Assembly (NCBI RefSeq): GCF_024713945.1
Contig: NC_134683.1
Span: forward strand, 2,346,501 to 2,410,500
Direction of reading: 5' to 3'
Length of the DNA: 64,000 nt
Origin: Dermatophagoides farinae
Lineage: Eukaryota; Arthropoda; Arachnida; Sarcoptiformes; Pyroglyphidae
Part shown: one piece after another, positions 1 through 14,420 of the stretch
Layout: each line of letters opens with the position of its first letter
Numbering within the stretch: the first letter of the stretch is position 1
Notes under the pieces: model-generated
Told to the model about the DNA's origin: nothing
Databases searched by the model: none
What the model saw: only the letters and a program-made list of their open reading frames with translations
Translations under genes and position numbers: made by a program

Positions 1-1797
1 TCTCTGGTATGAGTTTCTTTTTTTTCTTTACCGAAAAACTTAAACTTCGTTAGTAATCAAATTGGGAATCTGATTTTTTCGTTTTCCACCACTTTTCGTG
101 ATTGGTCTCTATACTGTGTGCGAATGAAAACAAAACAAAAAAAATCAATGCGAAATTAGATAGGAATAATCTGAAAACGAATCACATGGGAACACAACAT
201 ACTTTTAAAGAATTTTCAAAGAATTTAATGAGTTCTGATAGAATCTGTATCGAATCTTTTGTCTGTACCGAACATGGTGTGTGGTAAACATGAATTTTCA
301 ATTTTTCTTTTCTCAATCATTTACAAGTTGTTAGTTTACAGCATTGAAAATATTATATTGAGACCAATTTTCTTGAATGATGATCACCGGATGGATCCAA
401 ACGAACGAACGTTATCTTTGACTTTTCGCTTAGTTAGTGAATGAATGATTAACTCATTGATTGGATTTTTTTCCATCAATCGTTATTTTGGAAGACTGAT
501 TAATGATTAATCATACATATTACAAACGATATAAGCCAACATTTATCAAATTTGATTGATTAGTTTGCCATCCAAAATTCCATATGATGTACTTGTGAAT
601 TTTTTTTCCTATTCCGGATTTCCTTTCTTTCCGTAATGAAACTAAACAAACAAATATAAAATCAAACAACAACAACAACAACAACAGCAGTATCGATAAT
701 TTTGTCGAATTAAAATGAGATTGCTTGTTTGATAATGCTAAATGAAGTAGAAAAATTCTGTTTAACTTGTCGTAATAACAGGAGAGAGAGAGAAAGTTTT
801 TTTTCTGAAAATTATCTGTTATTTAACGATGATGATGAAAATACAAATCTTTTCTTGCTCCAGTGAAAATAAAGTGCCATTTTTTTCGTTTGTTTATTTT
901 TCCAATTTTGTATTTATTAAGTGTAACATCAAAATTCATCATCATGATGATCTGATAATGATGTCTTGATGTTTTATTCTATTCTGTTGATTCTGTATTG
1001 CATTTTTTTCATCAAATATGGATAGCTTTTTTTGTCCAGAATCCGATGCTTGATGATTCTTATGAAAAAGAATAAACTGATCATAATAATGATAACGACA
1101 ACTACGAAATGGCCAATGAAAAAGAGAAAAATCGATTAAGAAAAAAATCAATTTTGACAGTATGTTTGGGCTGGTGTGTGTGTGTGACAACAACAACAAC
1201 TCTTATCATTGTCATTCAACCGATGATGAGAGAGACAACAGAAAAAAGAAATCCGATAAAATGCTAATCGAATAGAATGGTTGACAATCTTATCGTGATG
1301 ATGGTGATGATGATGATACGATTGGATTGTTTTATCAGAATAAGATCCAAAGAGATTTTCAAGACTTTTTCAATTATCTGTAAAATATTTTCATTCTTAA
1401 TTTTGTAAATAAAATTCCATATTTTTCCATTGTTGAACATGAAAATAATGAAATCAGCTTGGTTAATTAAGAATTTCTGTGTTTCTTTCTCTCTCTCTCT
1501 CTCTTTCTTTCATTGGCTCGCATCCAATCAATGAATCAATTTCTTATTAATTTCCGTTGTTTTGTTTTTGTTTTTCCGGTTTTGACTTTGTTCATTTGTA
1601 TTATTGTTGGCCAAATAAATAGTTGATGGTTAGCTCACACTTGATTTGGCCATCATCATCATCGATGATGTTTGGTCCTTGTGAACTATTTTTAGGAAAT
1701 TAATTACAATTGATCGATCAGAATTTCTTATTATTATTGTCGATGTTGATTGAGATGATTTTTTTTCAGTATTCTGTGTCTATATTTATCAATGTTT

Positions 1798-1802
<5 letters not shown>

Positions 1803-1830
<28 letters not shown>
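1803..1830. repeat. (CT)n microsatellite
   Basis: Uninterrupted CT dinucleotide tract of about 14 units. It is one of several polypyrimidine tracts in the window. Confidence 0.95.
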
Positions 1831-1837
<7 letters not shown>

Positions 1838-2357
1838 GATCGCAAATTCATTTCATTTTAGTCTCTCTTTTTTGTTTTTTTTAATCTTTCTGTTTTGTTT
1901 TGTCATTAAGAATGGATCGAATCTGGATCATTATCAGTTCTGGATATGGTCATTTGATTTGTTTTTTTTTCTTTCACATACTGTCGATGATGATGGTTTG
2001 TACACAAAAATAGATTCTTATTATCACATGTCTTTGTTTTTCATCATCAACTACGGCAGAAAAGTTTTGTTTTTTTTCTACATTGCATTTTTTCAGATTT
2101 TTTTTCATGATAATCTACAATCTGACCACCATCATATGATTGTGATGATGTTCGGCTCTTTGGCTAGGAATCATCTGGAAATTTTTTTTTGTTCTTTTTA
2201 AACTTTGTAGCTATCCAATTAGTCAAATTGAAAATTAATTGGAGCCACCAATTCGACCAATGACAGCCACGTATTGAACCAAACTGACACGATACAAAAA
2301 TCACTAAAACTAAACTATAGACATCGAACCGTACAAGAGTAAAAAATTCCAATGTTG

Positions 2358-2384
<27 letters not shown>
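2358..2384. repeat. (AC)n microsatellite
   Basis: Uninterrupted AC dinucleotide tract of about 13 units, directly followed by an A run. Confidence 0.95.
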
Positions 2385-2388
<4 letters not shown>

Positions 2389-5300
2389 AGCTTGGTAGTT
2401 TGTTTTTTCTTCATTCATCATTCATGCCACTATGTTTATAATCATAATAATAATCCGTATCCAGGGGATTACTTTTACAAATATTTCATAAAAAAAAGAA
2501 GAATTCATTCATTTATTTATTTTCTTTTCACAAAAAAAACGTCGTACATTTACATCCATCTGTGTGATCTATTTCCGAAATGTTGTTGTACATTTATATA
2601 ATCATTAATAAACATGATGATGATCATAATAATCATCCATGAACAACAACAACAACAACAACAAATATTGATACAACCGATTGTCCATTGCCATTATCAT
2701 CATCATCATAATCATCATTATGTGTCTATGTTCTATATATTTGTTCGATTACCATTATTATAATCATTGTTTTTTCGTTTTTTCCCTTGAATTTCGTTGT
2801 TATCCATTCACGTATGTTAATGTGGATGTGTATGTAATGACGACGACAACCAACCAACCAAATCTTTGACAACACATGATTCTTTGAATTGATATAGTTT
2901 TTTTTAGTATACTTATGTGTGTGTACAATAATGCTATGTGTGACAAGCGATGAATGGAATTATTCAAATCGGCTTATTCTTCTGTTGTCGTCGTCGTTGT
3001 CGTCGTCGTCGTCGTAGTCATGTGTTTCATTCGATTATCAAATGATTTCAATACTGTGTTATCATTATTATTGATGTTGTCGTTGCTGTTATTATTATTA
3101 TAATCATCATCGAATCATTGAATGTTACACTCATCCCACTACCCTTCCACTAAATAACTCTTTATTTGAACAATTTTTTTTTCTATCAACGCTTGTGTGC
3201 TAATGATGATGATTTAGATATTGTTACAATGATTTTAAAAAAAAAATTCCGAAAACATTTTGATTGTGATAATGAAGGTGTTGTGTATGTGGTGGTGTTT
3301 TTTCCACAAGAAAAAAATTTTTTTTTTTTGCCACAAGGCAAAAGAGATTATATTATTCTTTCAAGCCACGAATGTATAAGCGAAGGGGTGGTCCACAGGA
3401 AATGCTCTAATAAAATTATTAATGGAAATTTATTCTGTATTCTGAATTTATTCATTCATTCTTTTTGCCCATTCCGCCTACTATTGTCATTTTCTTTTCT
3501 TTTTATTTTTGTTTTTCTGGACTTATTCTATTCATTTTATTCCGTTGTATGCATTATCTTTTTGTCGTTGTTGCTGTTGTTGTTGTTGAAAATTTCTTTT
3601 AATGAGTTTTATTTATTTATTTTTTTCTATTCAACAATGATCGTTTCGATATGTGTCTGGCTAACTTTTTTTTTCGTTCGTTGATTTAGTGAAAAAGAAA
3701 AATTCTTTTCCCATGGACATAGAAAAAGAGAATTAAGAGAAACTAAAAAAAAGGCAAATGTCAAATGAATGAATTTTTTCGGATAGATAAAAAAAATTGG
3801 GCCCATTTCTGAATTCTTGAATCCAATTTCATCATCATCATCATCATCATCATCAGCGTTGTATTGTTGATCTATTTGACCTCTTTATAGCGAAATATAG
3901 AAACAAAAAAAATATATTCTTTTATTACATTTATAATTAATCTAATGTACATGTGTGTGTGTGTGTGTGATTATGAATTCTGTCATACCGTAAACAACAA
4001 CAACAACAACAAAAAAACACAATAGTTCCATTTGGAAATAATAGTAATCTTCATGTAAGTGGATTGCTTCCAATTGATTATGTTATGTGGTTTTTATTTG
4101 GTCTGAACTTTACCTGTACAATCATCATTTGTATTCTTTATTTTTTTCTCTCTTCCATTGTTTGGATTCATGTTGATCCAATTGGAACAAAATGAATGAA
4201 CATGGATAGAATATTAAATTTCTTTCATCATATGTCAAATTCATACTCGATATGGACCATTTTATGATTTCGAAACAATTCATATATAACACCGGTGCCT
4301 CTGGTGTGCTGTGGTGCATATCTTTTTTTTTTATCCAAAATGAAAACCACACACACACATAGACACAGAATATAAAAGAATTAAAAGCAACAGCAAATCA
4401 TTATCATACACGTGGATATAATTTCTAATGTGATCCATATACAGAATATTTTTTTATTCTGTTTGGCTGATTGTCATAACAATGAATACATTGTATGTAC
4501 ATAGGATGTCATAGACTTAATAAATAACAAAACGCTAGTGATGATGATGATGATAAAACAAATGAAAAATGGGCCTTATTCTTGGACCTTTGGATTCTTT
4601 TTTTTTAATTGTACACACTGCTACTTTAGCAATGATATTTCTTTTTTTGACCATTGTTTGTGTGTGTGTATGTGTGTGTATTACTTACGTAATCATCAAT
4701 TTCTAGTTGACTTAATTTTTTTTGTTTGCTTGTTTGTTTGTTTTATCAATTATTTCATTGTTTATTCCACTGGTATGAAGACATTGTTTTTTTCTATATT
4801 CTAGCAAACAAAAAAAAACACAAGCGTGAGCAGATCAGATGTTCCACTTGAATACTTCCATCATCTTTTTTTTATCATCATCATGATCTTCGAATGTTTT
4901 TTCTTTTTTTTTTGGTTTGTTTGGTCAGCAAAAGCTAGATTGTCTAGTCTAGTGGACCGAATGTATCGTTGTAGATCCATGAATTGATACATTTTTTTTT
5001 CTTGCTGTCGTTATTGTTGTTTACTCTTTAGTTGGTCTTTTTTTTCATTCATTCATGTGTGGAAACTATTATTTTTTTTTTGCAAAAAGAAGTACATTAA
5101 AGATTGGCCACGGTGACAATAGAAAAAATGTATTTGTGCAGCTTTTACTACTACACCTACGATCTGGAATTATGTTTTTTTTCATTAATTAATTAATAAA
5201 TTTTTTTTTTCGTTCATTTTGGATCATCGACCTGGTGAACAAAACAAAACAAAACAAAAACAAAAGCAAAAACAAAAAAAACATTCAGATTAAATCACAT

Positions 5301-8300
5301 GAATAAGTGCATGGAATAAAAATTCATTGATTATATTCTGTTCAATTACCTTTTTTTTCATCACACATGCTTCGATATTCGATGAATTTATATATACTAT
5401 ACTATTAATTAATAATGTAAAGGTAATGAAGCGAAAGATGAAAAAGAAAAATATTCTAGTCCTAATATCCTAGTAAATATAAACTGTAAATGACGATCTT
5501 ATATTGAATCTAATGAAATGGAAAAATGATGAAAACAACGACAGTACTGACTACTGAAAAAAAAATAAAGAGATCAACCATATTATATAATGATGGTAAT
5601 TATGGACAACAATATTTTTTCTTCCTTTATTTTTTTTTCTTTACTATCATCCTCATGGTAACCGAAATTATCGATTTTATTCAGGAAAAAAAACAAAACT
5701 TTTTTTGTTTGCTTCATTATAAAGAATTTATTTTTGAAGTTGCAAATAAAAAAAATTTATTATCATTACCCATAATGATAATCTTAATGGCACAATTATA
5801 ATGATGATGAAATTCATAATCCATTGTTATGACCATATTTAATAATGGTATGAATCAGAATCGCACCATTCAAGTCATTAGCAATGTGGATGACATTATT
5901 TTTTGTTTCTGTAGAAAAAAAAACAGATTAAAATTCCATAAATGATTCTTGCATACACTGGGGGAAAAAAGCGATAAACAACACGAATTTATTTATGAAT
6001 CAGTGAAATTTTCCAGTTAAAAAACATAATCATAGAAGAAGAAGAAAAAAAATCAAAGTGATTGAAAACCATGAAAAAAAATGAATTGAAATATCAATTT
6101 TTCTTCATTTATTCTTTTATTCTCTTCGAATTCTTTACCAATTCTTATTGCCATACCCACACACACACGCTCACACACCATAGAATTTCTGCATCGAATT
6201 ACTTGACATTTCCAATGCAGGAATCATGTTTCTTATAGTCTTTCGTTTTTTTTGTATCGAAACAAAACCAAAAAAAATAATAATAACCATCGGCATTTGG
6301 AAGGGTCATTGGATAAATTATTGACAAACAAATGACATTTGAAAAATTATTCTATTCGGATTTTTTCTTTTTTTTTTTGGTCTCGTCGTTTGTGTTCATT
6401 CTTTTTTCATTTGTTGCCACTTGTTCAACTAGAAGAGAAAAAAAAAACATTTTTTTTTTTTTTTTTTTTGAAAACAAAACATGAACGGAAATCCAAAACG
6501 AATGAAACAAAAAAAAATCAATACAAAGAAATTTGTAATCCTCAACAACCAAGTATTTGATGATAATATTAAATTCACCAGATTTTTTCGATTTTGATTG
6601 AATTCTCTCTCTCTCTCTCTATGCGGGATTATTCTTATATAGACATTATTATTACCACTTTAATAAAGAAAATATTATCATCATGAATCATCACATGGCC
6701 AGCTGTGGACACACACACACTCAATCGGCTTCTAAATCTTGTTTATTTCGTCTGCCATTATAATAGAATCAGTTCATGTTGTTGTTGTTGTTGTTATTAT
6801 TATGGTTGAAATTCTTGAAAATTTTCATTTTTAGGACACGAATAGGAAAAAAAATTGATTCTATACGTTTTATTTTTGGGCGTATTGAAGAAGAAGAAAA
6901 AGAAGAAAAAAAACAGAACTTGAAACAGAAAATAAACATAAATATTATATAATAATGGACATTCGATTTTCGTAATTATATTATTGGCCTTTTTTTTCTT
7001 TCTTTTTTTTGCAATATTTTTTTCAATATCTATCCATCTATATAAATAATCGAATTGTTCCAGGAACAAAAAACAACAACAACAACAATGACAACCATAT
7101 TATAACCAGAATATTAAAGCAAAATTGCACACATAGAAAGAAAACAATAATAAGAAATGTGAAAAACATTTTTTTTCTTTTTTTTTCTTTTTTGGTTATG
7201 GACACGATAGAATTTGTTGTTGTAAACGAGGAAAGAAAAACAACAACAACAGCAGCAGCAGCAATAATAATAATAACAACAACAACAACAACAAACGGAT
7301 ATGAAACGAATAACCGATCAATGGATCGATGGACAAACAATAAAAAAAAACCAAGCAACCAAAATAAATACAACAAAATACACACCACACACACACAAAC
7401 AAACGCCGTTATTTGACAAAATAGAAGTAGTAGTGGTAGAAAAATTATACAAAGAAAATGGTAAATTGCTTTTTTTACATTTTTTTTCTCAAAGATAAAG
7501 AATATTCTGATTGTTAAATTATATTGGGCGTTATTATCATCATCATCATCATATTTTTCATCGATAATTTTCGGTTCGAACGACGACAACAACAACAGCA
7601 ATGATATAAAACATTTAAAGACGGAGAATATTCTATATTTGATTCCGTTCGTTAGTTACCGCTGTCCATTATAAATTATAATGTTGTTGTTGTTGTTGTT
7701 GTCGTTATTGTTCCTAGTTGCACAAACAATGAAGAGAAAAAAATCCATATAATCGCTGTTATGAATTTAGCAATGGTGCGATATGGTGCGATTTACATCA
7801 ATGGATTCAACCACCAAAAAAAAAAAAAAAAATTTTAGCCATTTTATAGTATCACATTCATGTAATTATGTAATTAGGATATGTATGTATACCATCATCA
7901 TCATCAACATTATCATCGTCGTTGTCGAGTCCATTTAATTTTTCCTTTTTCTCCTCCTTTTGTTTCTCGCATTCTTCGTTTCCATTCTTTTCTATATTGC
8001 CATTTTTAATGTTTTTTTTCTGAAGAATTTTTTTTTTAGTTATTCCACACACACAATATTCTTCTACTCGTCATTGTACGAAATGTGGAAAAAAATTGTA
8101 ATCTAAAACCAGAAACGAATGATGATGATAACTACTACAACAAAGATAATGAGTCAAAATTCGGTAGTAGACATTTTTTTTCCATACTTTTTTTTTGTTT
8201 ATCCATTCATTCATTCATTGTACATAACGAGCGGGTGGGGACGTTGGTTTTTTTTCATTTTTTTCGGTTATTTTATGTTGATAATAATAATAATAATGAT

Positions 8301-8996
8301 ATCGACTGTAAAATGAAATGTAATTTTTTTCGAGTTCTGTAAAACAGTAACAACAAAAAAAAAAAGAAAAAGAATCTGAATTCTTGTGTTCTTTTCTAAG
8401 TTATTATGATGATTATAATGAGATGGTTAACTATCTCTCAGTGTGGAATTGTAAAATTTAGTGCTAATTATATATGATACACACACACAACACACCCAAC
8501 ATTTGGGCAAAAACACAAACTAGGCATTTGGTACTTGGTAAATGTCATGATGTAAAAGTTTTTTCTTTTTTTTTGCAAAATGTCATACAGATGATGATGA
8601 TGATGATGATGATTATAATGTGTTTCAATCTGTATGAAATGGATATTTTGTTGTTGTTGTTGTTGATATGCATGGAAAAAAACATTTTGCCATGATTATC
8701 AAACAACAACAACAACAACAATGATGATGATGACAACAAGAAATTCATTTTTTTCCATCAACAATTTAATGGCAAGAGAATAAATTAAATTATCTTGTAA
8801 TACGTGGATATATGACAATCAAGATGAAAATATTTTTATGAAATTTGTAATTTGATGATTTTAGATTCGATTAGATTTTTGGAAAATTTTTTTTTTGTTC
8901 ATGCTCCAAATATAATTCGATGTCTATTCTTTGCAGAGAATCCACACAATTTTTTTGTCTAATCATAATTGTTCGATGTTGTAATTGTTCGAGTTG

Positions 8997-9140
8997 ATGT
9001 CTTGTGTTGATGATTTGCGTGCTCAAATTGCAACGATAGATAACAGATCAATAAACGAACCTGAATTTGATCAGATCAATGATCTCAATGAATGTGTGAT
9101 CAGATTAGAAATTAAATGCACACGCAAGCAGTACTATTTT
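8997..9140 (+). other. Possible isolated coding exon, unrecognised
   Basis: An open frame opening at ATG 8997, with an in-frame TAA at 8982-8984, encodes about 45 residues of mixed, non-repetitive composition (MSCVDDLRAQIATIDN, then an acidic stretch, then a basic end CTRKQ). It contrasts with the homopolymer-like translations around it. A GT that could act as a donor follows the CTRKQ codons (AAGCA|GTACTA), but it is a poor match to consensus. I do not recognise a family, and no partner exon could be linked. It may be a first coding exon of a gene with a long intron, or chance. Confidence 0.2.
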
Positions 9141-9249
9141 TTTCTTGTAGAATTTTACAATTTTTGTTTCCATGGAATTTTTCAAATTTTCTCTCTTTTT
9201 CTTCCAATTAGTTCGGGTTATCAGTGTGTGTGTGTGTGTGTGTGAGGGT

Positions 9250-12200
9250 GTGTTTATGTGCATTACATAATAATGTTTGTCCGTTTCATTTTGGTTTGTG
9301 TTACGCACACACACACACACACACATTGTATATAACACTAATGATTTTGACTGTTTCGTTGTCGTCCACAATGTCATCATCATTATAATGAAGAAATTTT
9401 TCCAAAAAAAAAAAATAAAAATAAAAATAAAAATGGTTCCCGACAAACACACACACAAATAAAAGAAGAAAATAAATAAAAACAAAAAAAAAGAATATTC
9501 TTTTGTTCATTTTTTTTTGAACTTTTTTTTTCCCAGAAAAATATAACAAACGAAACAACTGAATTTCACGAATGATGATGACGATGATGATGATGGTGGT
9601 TATGGTACTGCTAATTAAATGTATTCATCATTCAAATACTGATGATGATAATATATTCATTCAGGTGAAAAAAAGATGAAAATTTTTTTTATTATTTATT
9701 GCCTGAATATGAATGAAATCAGAAATGAAACTTTTCCATTTGAAAAAAATTCGATTTCGATTTTTCTTCAGTTTTTTTTCACTCTTGTTCATCACGAACA
9801 TTGACCATACCATTGAATATCTTGTCAATTTATTCCATATATACCGAATAAATTCTGGTTTTCTGTGAAATAAAAGTAAAAATCAGAATTATTTAGAGAA
9901 TCTCAAACAGCGATGAACGATGGACACACACACACGGATATTTGGAAAAAAAATCTGGACACACCATATGTTTGTGTGTGTGTATCACAATTTTATCTAT
10001 GAAATTTTTTTTCCACCACACACAGAGAAAAAAATTCCACAAAATAAAAGTTTGACAAGGATAAATATGATGGGTCATCCATCAAACCGAACACACACAT
10101 ACACACACACACACACGAACATCTGGTAAAACACGCATCACATTATTATATGCATACGGAATTGGAAAAAAAGAAGCAAAGCAAAAAAAAAATGTCCAAA
10201 ACAAAACAAAACAAACAAACAAAAAAATTCGATATGATTCCACCAATAAACTGATAAATCATTGGAAACAAAAAAACCGCAACCAATTTGGACATTTGAA
10301 ATTGGAATTTCGTACAACCAATGTCCAATCATCTTTTTCATCTTATTAACGGGAACTAATCGCTAAAGATGATACGTATTGTTATGAACATCGTCTAATT
10401 TTACACACACACACACAGTTAAGATATAAGAAAAATCTATCTACCCATTGGGAAAAAAAGTGTCACACCATTGTTTTATTTTTTATTTTCTACTTTGTTT
10501 ATGGTTTATTATTGGTATGGAAAGAAAATAAAATTTTTTTTTTCAACAAAAGATATAGTGAAGAAAAAAAAATGAAACGATCAATTGCCACTGTGTTTGG
10601 ATTGTTGTTGTCGTTGCTGCTGTTGTGTGTGAGCGTAGAAATGGAAATTTAATCGTCTGGAAAATCGATATAGTGTGTGTGTGTGTGTGTGAGATGTGAT
10701 TGTCGTTTTCCTAGTGAATTATTTGAAAAGAATAAAATTTTTTTTTCTAGATAACAAAAAAAAGATTCCATTCTCGCCATTTCTTTGATTCAAGTTTGTT
10801 TATTGTTTGTTCATTGAATGATTCTATAGAATTTGACTTTTTTTCCAATTGGTGAATGAAACAATTTGTAATCAATCAGCCAGTCAGGCAGCCAATCTAA
10901 CTACCTTCTTCATTGCTATTTCATAGCTATTGTTTAGCCAATAAATCCATCGAATTTGATATTTTTTTTTCTTCAAAGTCAAACATTACAAAAAGATTTT
11001 TAAGAGTTTTTTTCCGTTTCCATTTCCTCATAATATTGAGTATTAACTGAAAATCCAGGGATTTTCTTTTGGGGTGCCAGTTTTGGGTTCTCTTTTTTTT
11101 ATCACCACTACATTTCTATAAAAGACCAATAATAATAATCTTTTTTTTTGTTGGAATTTTTGAGAAGCCTATTTTTTCCCACCCATTTTGGATCAAAGTT
11201 CAAAATACTAAATGAAATCTAACTATATTGACTGGTGGTACAATTTACACAAACCAGCGATTTTTTTTACTTTTTCCTCATTTTCAATTTGTTGTTGAAA
11301 AAATCGATTTTCTTTTATCGTTTTCTACTAACCGTTTGGCCATTTATTCCATTTGTCTACACCAAGATCTAGGTTGCTGTGTGTGTGTGTGTTTTATGTT
11401 GTTGTTGTCGTTGTTTCAGTGAAAATTTTTTTTTTATTTTTATTTTCACCATTATAGGGTTTTTGAGTTTCTGGATTTTTTTTTATTTTCCATCAAAAAA
11501 AAAAAAAAAAAAAAAAAACAAAAACAAAATGTTGATTGCTTGCAACGACGACGATTATGTTACATTATTATTACGGTATTGGATTTTTTTTTTCATTTTT
11601 CAAATGAAAAATGATCCAACCGGTAGGAATTTATTTTCGGTGAATAAATTTTTTTTTTCAATTGAATAATTTGGTTATCAAATATCGAATAATAATTTTG
11701 GCTTTAAACTTGTTTCAAGAACAACAACAACAACAACAACAAAAAATGATTTTGATGAAAATTTCCATCATCATGTTCCATCAGGAATATCATTTTATTA
11801 TTAGTAGTAGTAGGCATAGAGAGAAAATTCATTCAAATGAATCCAGATGACAATGACAGCCAGTAGCCAGGATAACTCTCAACGTATCGTTTTTTTTTTG
11901 GTTCAATTTTTTTTCATACCGCTTGAAATATCCAAAATAAAGGGTTGATAATGATGTTGTCTTTGTTTTTAGTCTTTTTTTTCAAACAAATTGCCTTTTT
12001 CGTTGCGATATAACATTTGTGCTTGATTTCCAAGAAAAACAAAAATGCAACGTGTGTTCGTGTGTGTGTGTAACGTGTTCACAAGTTCATTAAATTAAAA
12101 GTTTCCTTTTTGTTTTTCTATGAAACACCAGTTTTGTTTTTATTTCATTGATGAAAATTACTTACGACAAGTTTCCATCTTTTATGATTCTTAATAAATG

Positions 12201-13476
12201 AATGTACAAATTGAAAAGAGTGAAACAAAACTCAATTCCAGTAGTCCATAAAATAAAATCATTTTTTTTCACACTTGAAATAATGGATTTGAAATTCGTT
12301 GAATTTTTTCAAGAGCCAATTTTTTTATCCATTTCGATGTTGAATTGAATTTGATCAATTTCATTCAATATATAAATCATGAGATTAGTGTTGTTGTTTT
12401 CAACTTTGAAAAAAAAGAAAATTTGTTCACAATTCGCTCTTATGTTCCGAATGTGAAATTTTTTTTTTTTCATCAACCACTTGAATAGTCCCTTCTGTTG
12501 ATTGACCGAATGAATGAATGAATGAATGAGTCCCTTGAATGTTGGCTTCACTACTTTTCATTATTTTCATCATTATTGGCCACCAATGTCAAAATAAAGG
12601 TCAGCCAATAATGAAAAAAAAAGAAAAAAAATTTTTTTTTGTTCATTCATTCATTTTTCAATGTACAGATGGTCCAAAGGTCCGAATAATATTTGTCACA
12701 CACACACACATTACCACACACATGTTCCAAAATACTAAATATGTATCCGATGAATCTGAACTAATTTCCGAACACAAAAAAAATAAATAAACAATGACTG
12801 GAGAGTGGAGAAAAAAAATTGTTCCGCACACACACACACACACACATACATATACCGAAAATAATAAACGATCAACATTTATAATTTACATCAGTATAGA
12901 ATTGAATAGATTCCTGTTAATGGCATCCATAAGAGAATGAGTTATATTTATTATATATAATGGACTTGATTGAAGATTAAATGAATGGAATTCAATGGAA
13001 TTTTGTGTTTTGATTTGTTTTTTGTTGTTGTTGTTGTTGATTCATTCATTTTCGACAAACAAATGATCATTGATAGTTTTTTTTCCATAAAATAATTGTC
13101 ATTTTCCGGTTGATTATGAAAATTCTTGGAAAATATCTAATCTATTTTTTTCCATTTAAAAAGAAAGAAAAAAATGAAAAATAGAAAACAAATTTCAAAC
13201 ATTTCTATGCCTGTTTGAAACTTGTTTTGCATCATCCAAAAAAGTGACGTGGGCACATATTTGAATAGGAAAAAAAATCTAATTTGCAATAATGTACAAA
13301 AAAAAACGAAAAACGAAAAACAGTCGCTATAGTAGAAACTGTTAACCGTTCAAGTTACCAATAATAACAGCGGAAATAAAACAAACAACTTGGAAAAAAA
13401 CAACAGAATCAGAATCAAGAGACATACACACACAAGAGATTAGAATCAACTGAAACTGGTGATTCTATCTTGATTT
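9250..13476. other. Gene-free region of simple sequence
   Basis: A/T runs, CA/GT tracts (near 9220-9245, 9305-9326 and 12828-12846) and triplet repeats. The open frames are low-complexity in both strands. Nothing supports a gene. Confidence 0.55.
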
Positions 13477-13943
13477 GTTTTTCAGGTTGTGTCACAAATT
13501 GTCGAAAATAAAAATGTCGAATGCAAAATGGTCGAAAATATTTGATCGAAAATAATAAAGTCGAAACGACAAAAACGTCGAACAGACAAAAATGTCGAAA
13601 ATAAAAAAGTCGAAGATTGAAATGTCGAAAATGGCTTGAGCCCTTATCCCTTAAAATAATCACTAACGAAAAAGACTCAAATATTATTTTTTCATTTCAA
13701 TTCTGGATAATCACACATTAAGATGATAAAATTTTATTTTTATTCGAACTATTTGGATTCATATTATTATCAATTCACTTTATATTTTCATTCAAATTTG
13801 TTTGTGATTATTATTTGATTGTTTATCGATTTACTACAGCATCAAAATTATCTTTAAGTAATTATTGAAGAGTGGGTGATAAACGGAGCATTCAATGTTA
13901 TGAACGGTCTTCACAGGGCCAAAAATGTTTATTTTTTTCTAGT

Positions 13944-13963
13944 TTAGGTTAGGTTAGGTTAGG
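13944..13963 (+). repeat. Interstitial TTAGG x4 tract
   Basis: Four perfect TTAGG units, the arthropod telomere motif, lie inside the interior of the inverted-repeat transposon. The tract is short and may be chance or part of the element. Confidence 0.8.
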
Positions 13964-13988
13964 TGGTCTCGGTTCATTAGATTAATAC

Positions 13989-14011
13989 AAACCTCACCTT
14001 CGGTGAGGTTT
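13989..14011. repeat. Short perfect hairpin inside transposon
   Basis: A 10-bp arm AAACCTCACC pairs perfectly with GGTGAGGTTT around a 3-nt loop. It is more G+C-rich than its surroundings and lies 25 bp after the TTAGG tract. Confidence 0.85.
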
Positions 14012-14420
14012 GGATAAAACTATTGTATTGACAAACAATCTAGAATAGAGATCAAAGTCTAAAATACTATAAATCGGTTCATCGATGTTTTACACTTTTG
14101 TCTCAGAAAATTTCCTTGTCTTTGACAATAATAAGTAAAGTCAACACTGACGTTCTCTGCATTAAATAAAGGAAAAGTCGCCACTGTGTATCAAGAATTA
14201 AAATGAAAAAATAATATTTGAGTCTTTTTCGTTAGTGATAATTTTAAGGGATAAGGGCTCAAGCCATTTCGACATTTCAATTTTCGACTTTTTTATTTTC
14301 GACATTTTTGTCTGTTCGACATTTTTGTCATTTCGACTTTATTATTTTCGATCAAATATTTTCGATCATTTTGTATTCGACATTTTTATTTTCGACAATT
14401 TGTGACAGAACCGTTTTTCA

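Larger units (their letters stand above)
1..8960. other. Gene-free region of simple sequence
   Basis: No reading frame here has family resemblance, balanced composition or splice-linked partners. The open frames are translations of T-rich, GAT/ATC, CAA and CA/GT tracts (poly-Phe/Leu, Asp, Asn or His). Notable tracts are (CT)n near 1803-1830, (AC)n near 2358-2384, (ATC)n near 3830-3855 and many 8-15 nt A or T runs. Distal regulatory sequence or untranslated exons of neighbouring genes could lie here, but nothing in the sequence identifies them. Confidence 0.6.
13477..14420. mobile_element. Inverted-repeat DNA transposon, Mutator-like candidate, non-autonomous
   Basis: The element runs 13485-14412 and is flanked by perfect 8-bp direct repeats GTTTTTCA at 13477-13484 and 14413-14420. 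The termini read inward GGTT, one variable base, then TGTCACAAATTGTCG. The inverted arms, about 13485-13705 and 14193-14412, are nearly identical with scattered C/T differences. Much of each arm consists of GTCGAAA-type motifs. The 490-bp interior has no transposase; it holds four TTAGG units and a perfect 10-bp hairpin. Long arms, a GG start and 8-bp target duplications are typical of Mutator-like elements. hAT or P also give 8-bp duplications, so the superfamily is an inference while the element itself is directly visible. Confidence 0.85.

Noticed and set aside
1710-2201. 163-codon hydrophobic plus-strand frame
   Set aside because: It is a translation of T-rich and CT-repeat DNA (Phe, Leu and Ser runs) with no family features or splice partners.
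7038-7601. 187-codon minus-strand frame with membrane-like stretches
   Set aside because: Its hydrophobic runs come from TTG, GTT and ATT triplet repeats, and both strands are open over the same tracts.
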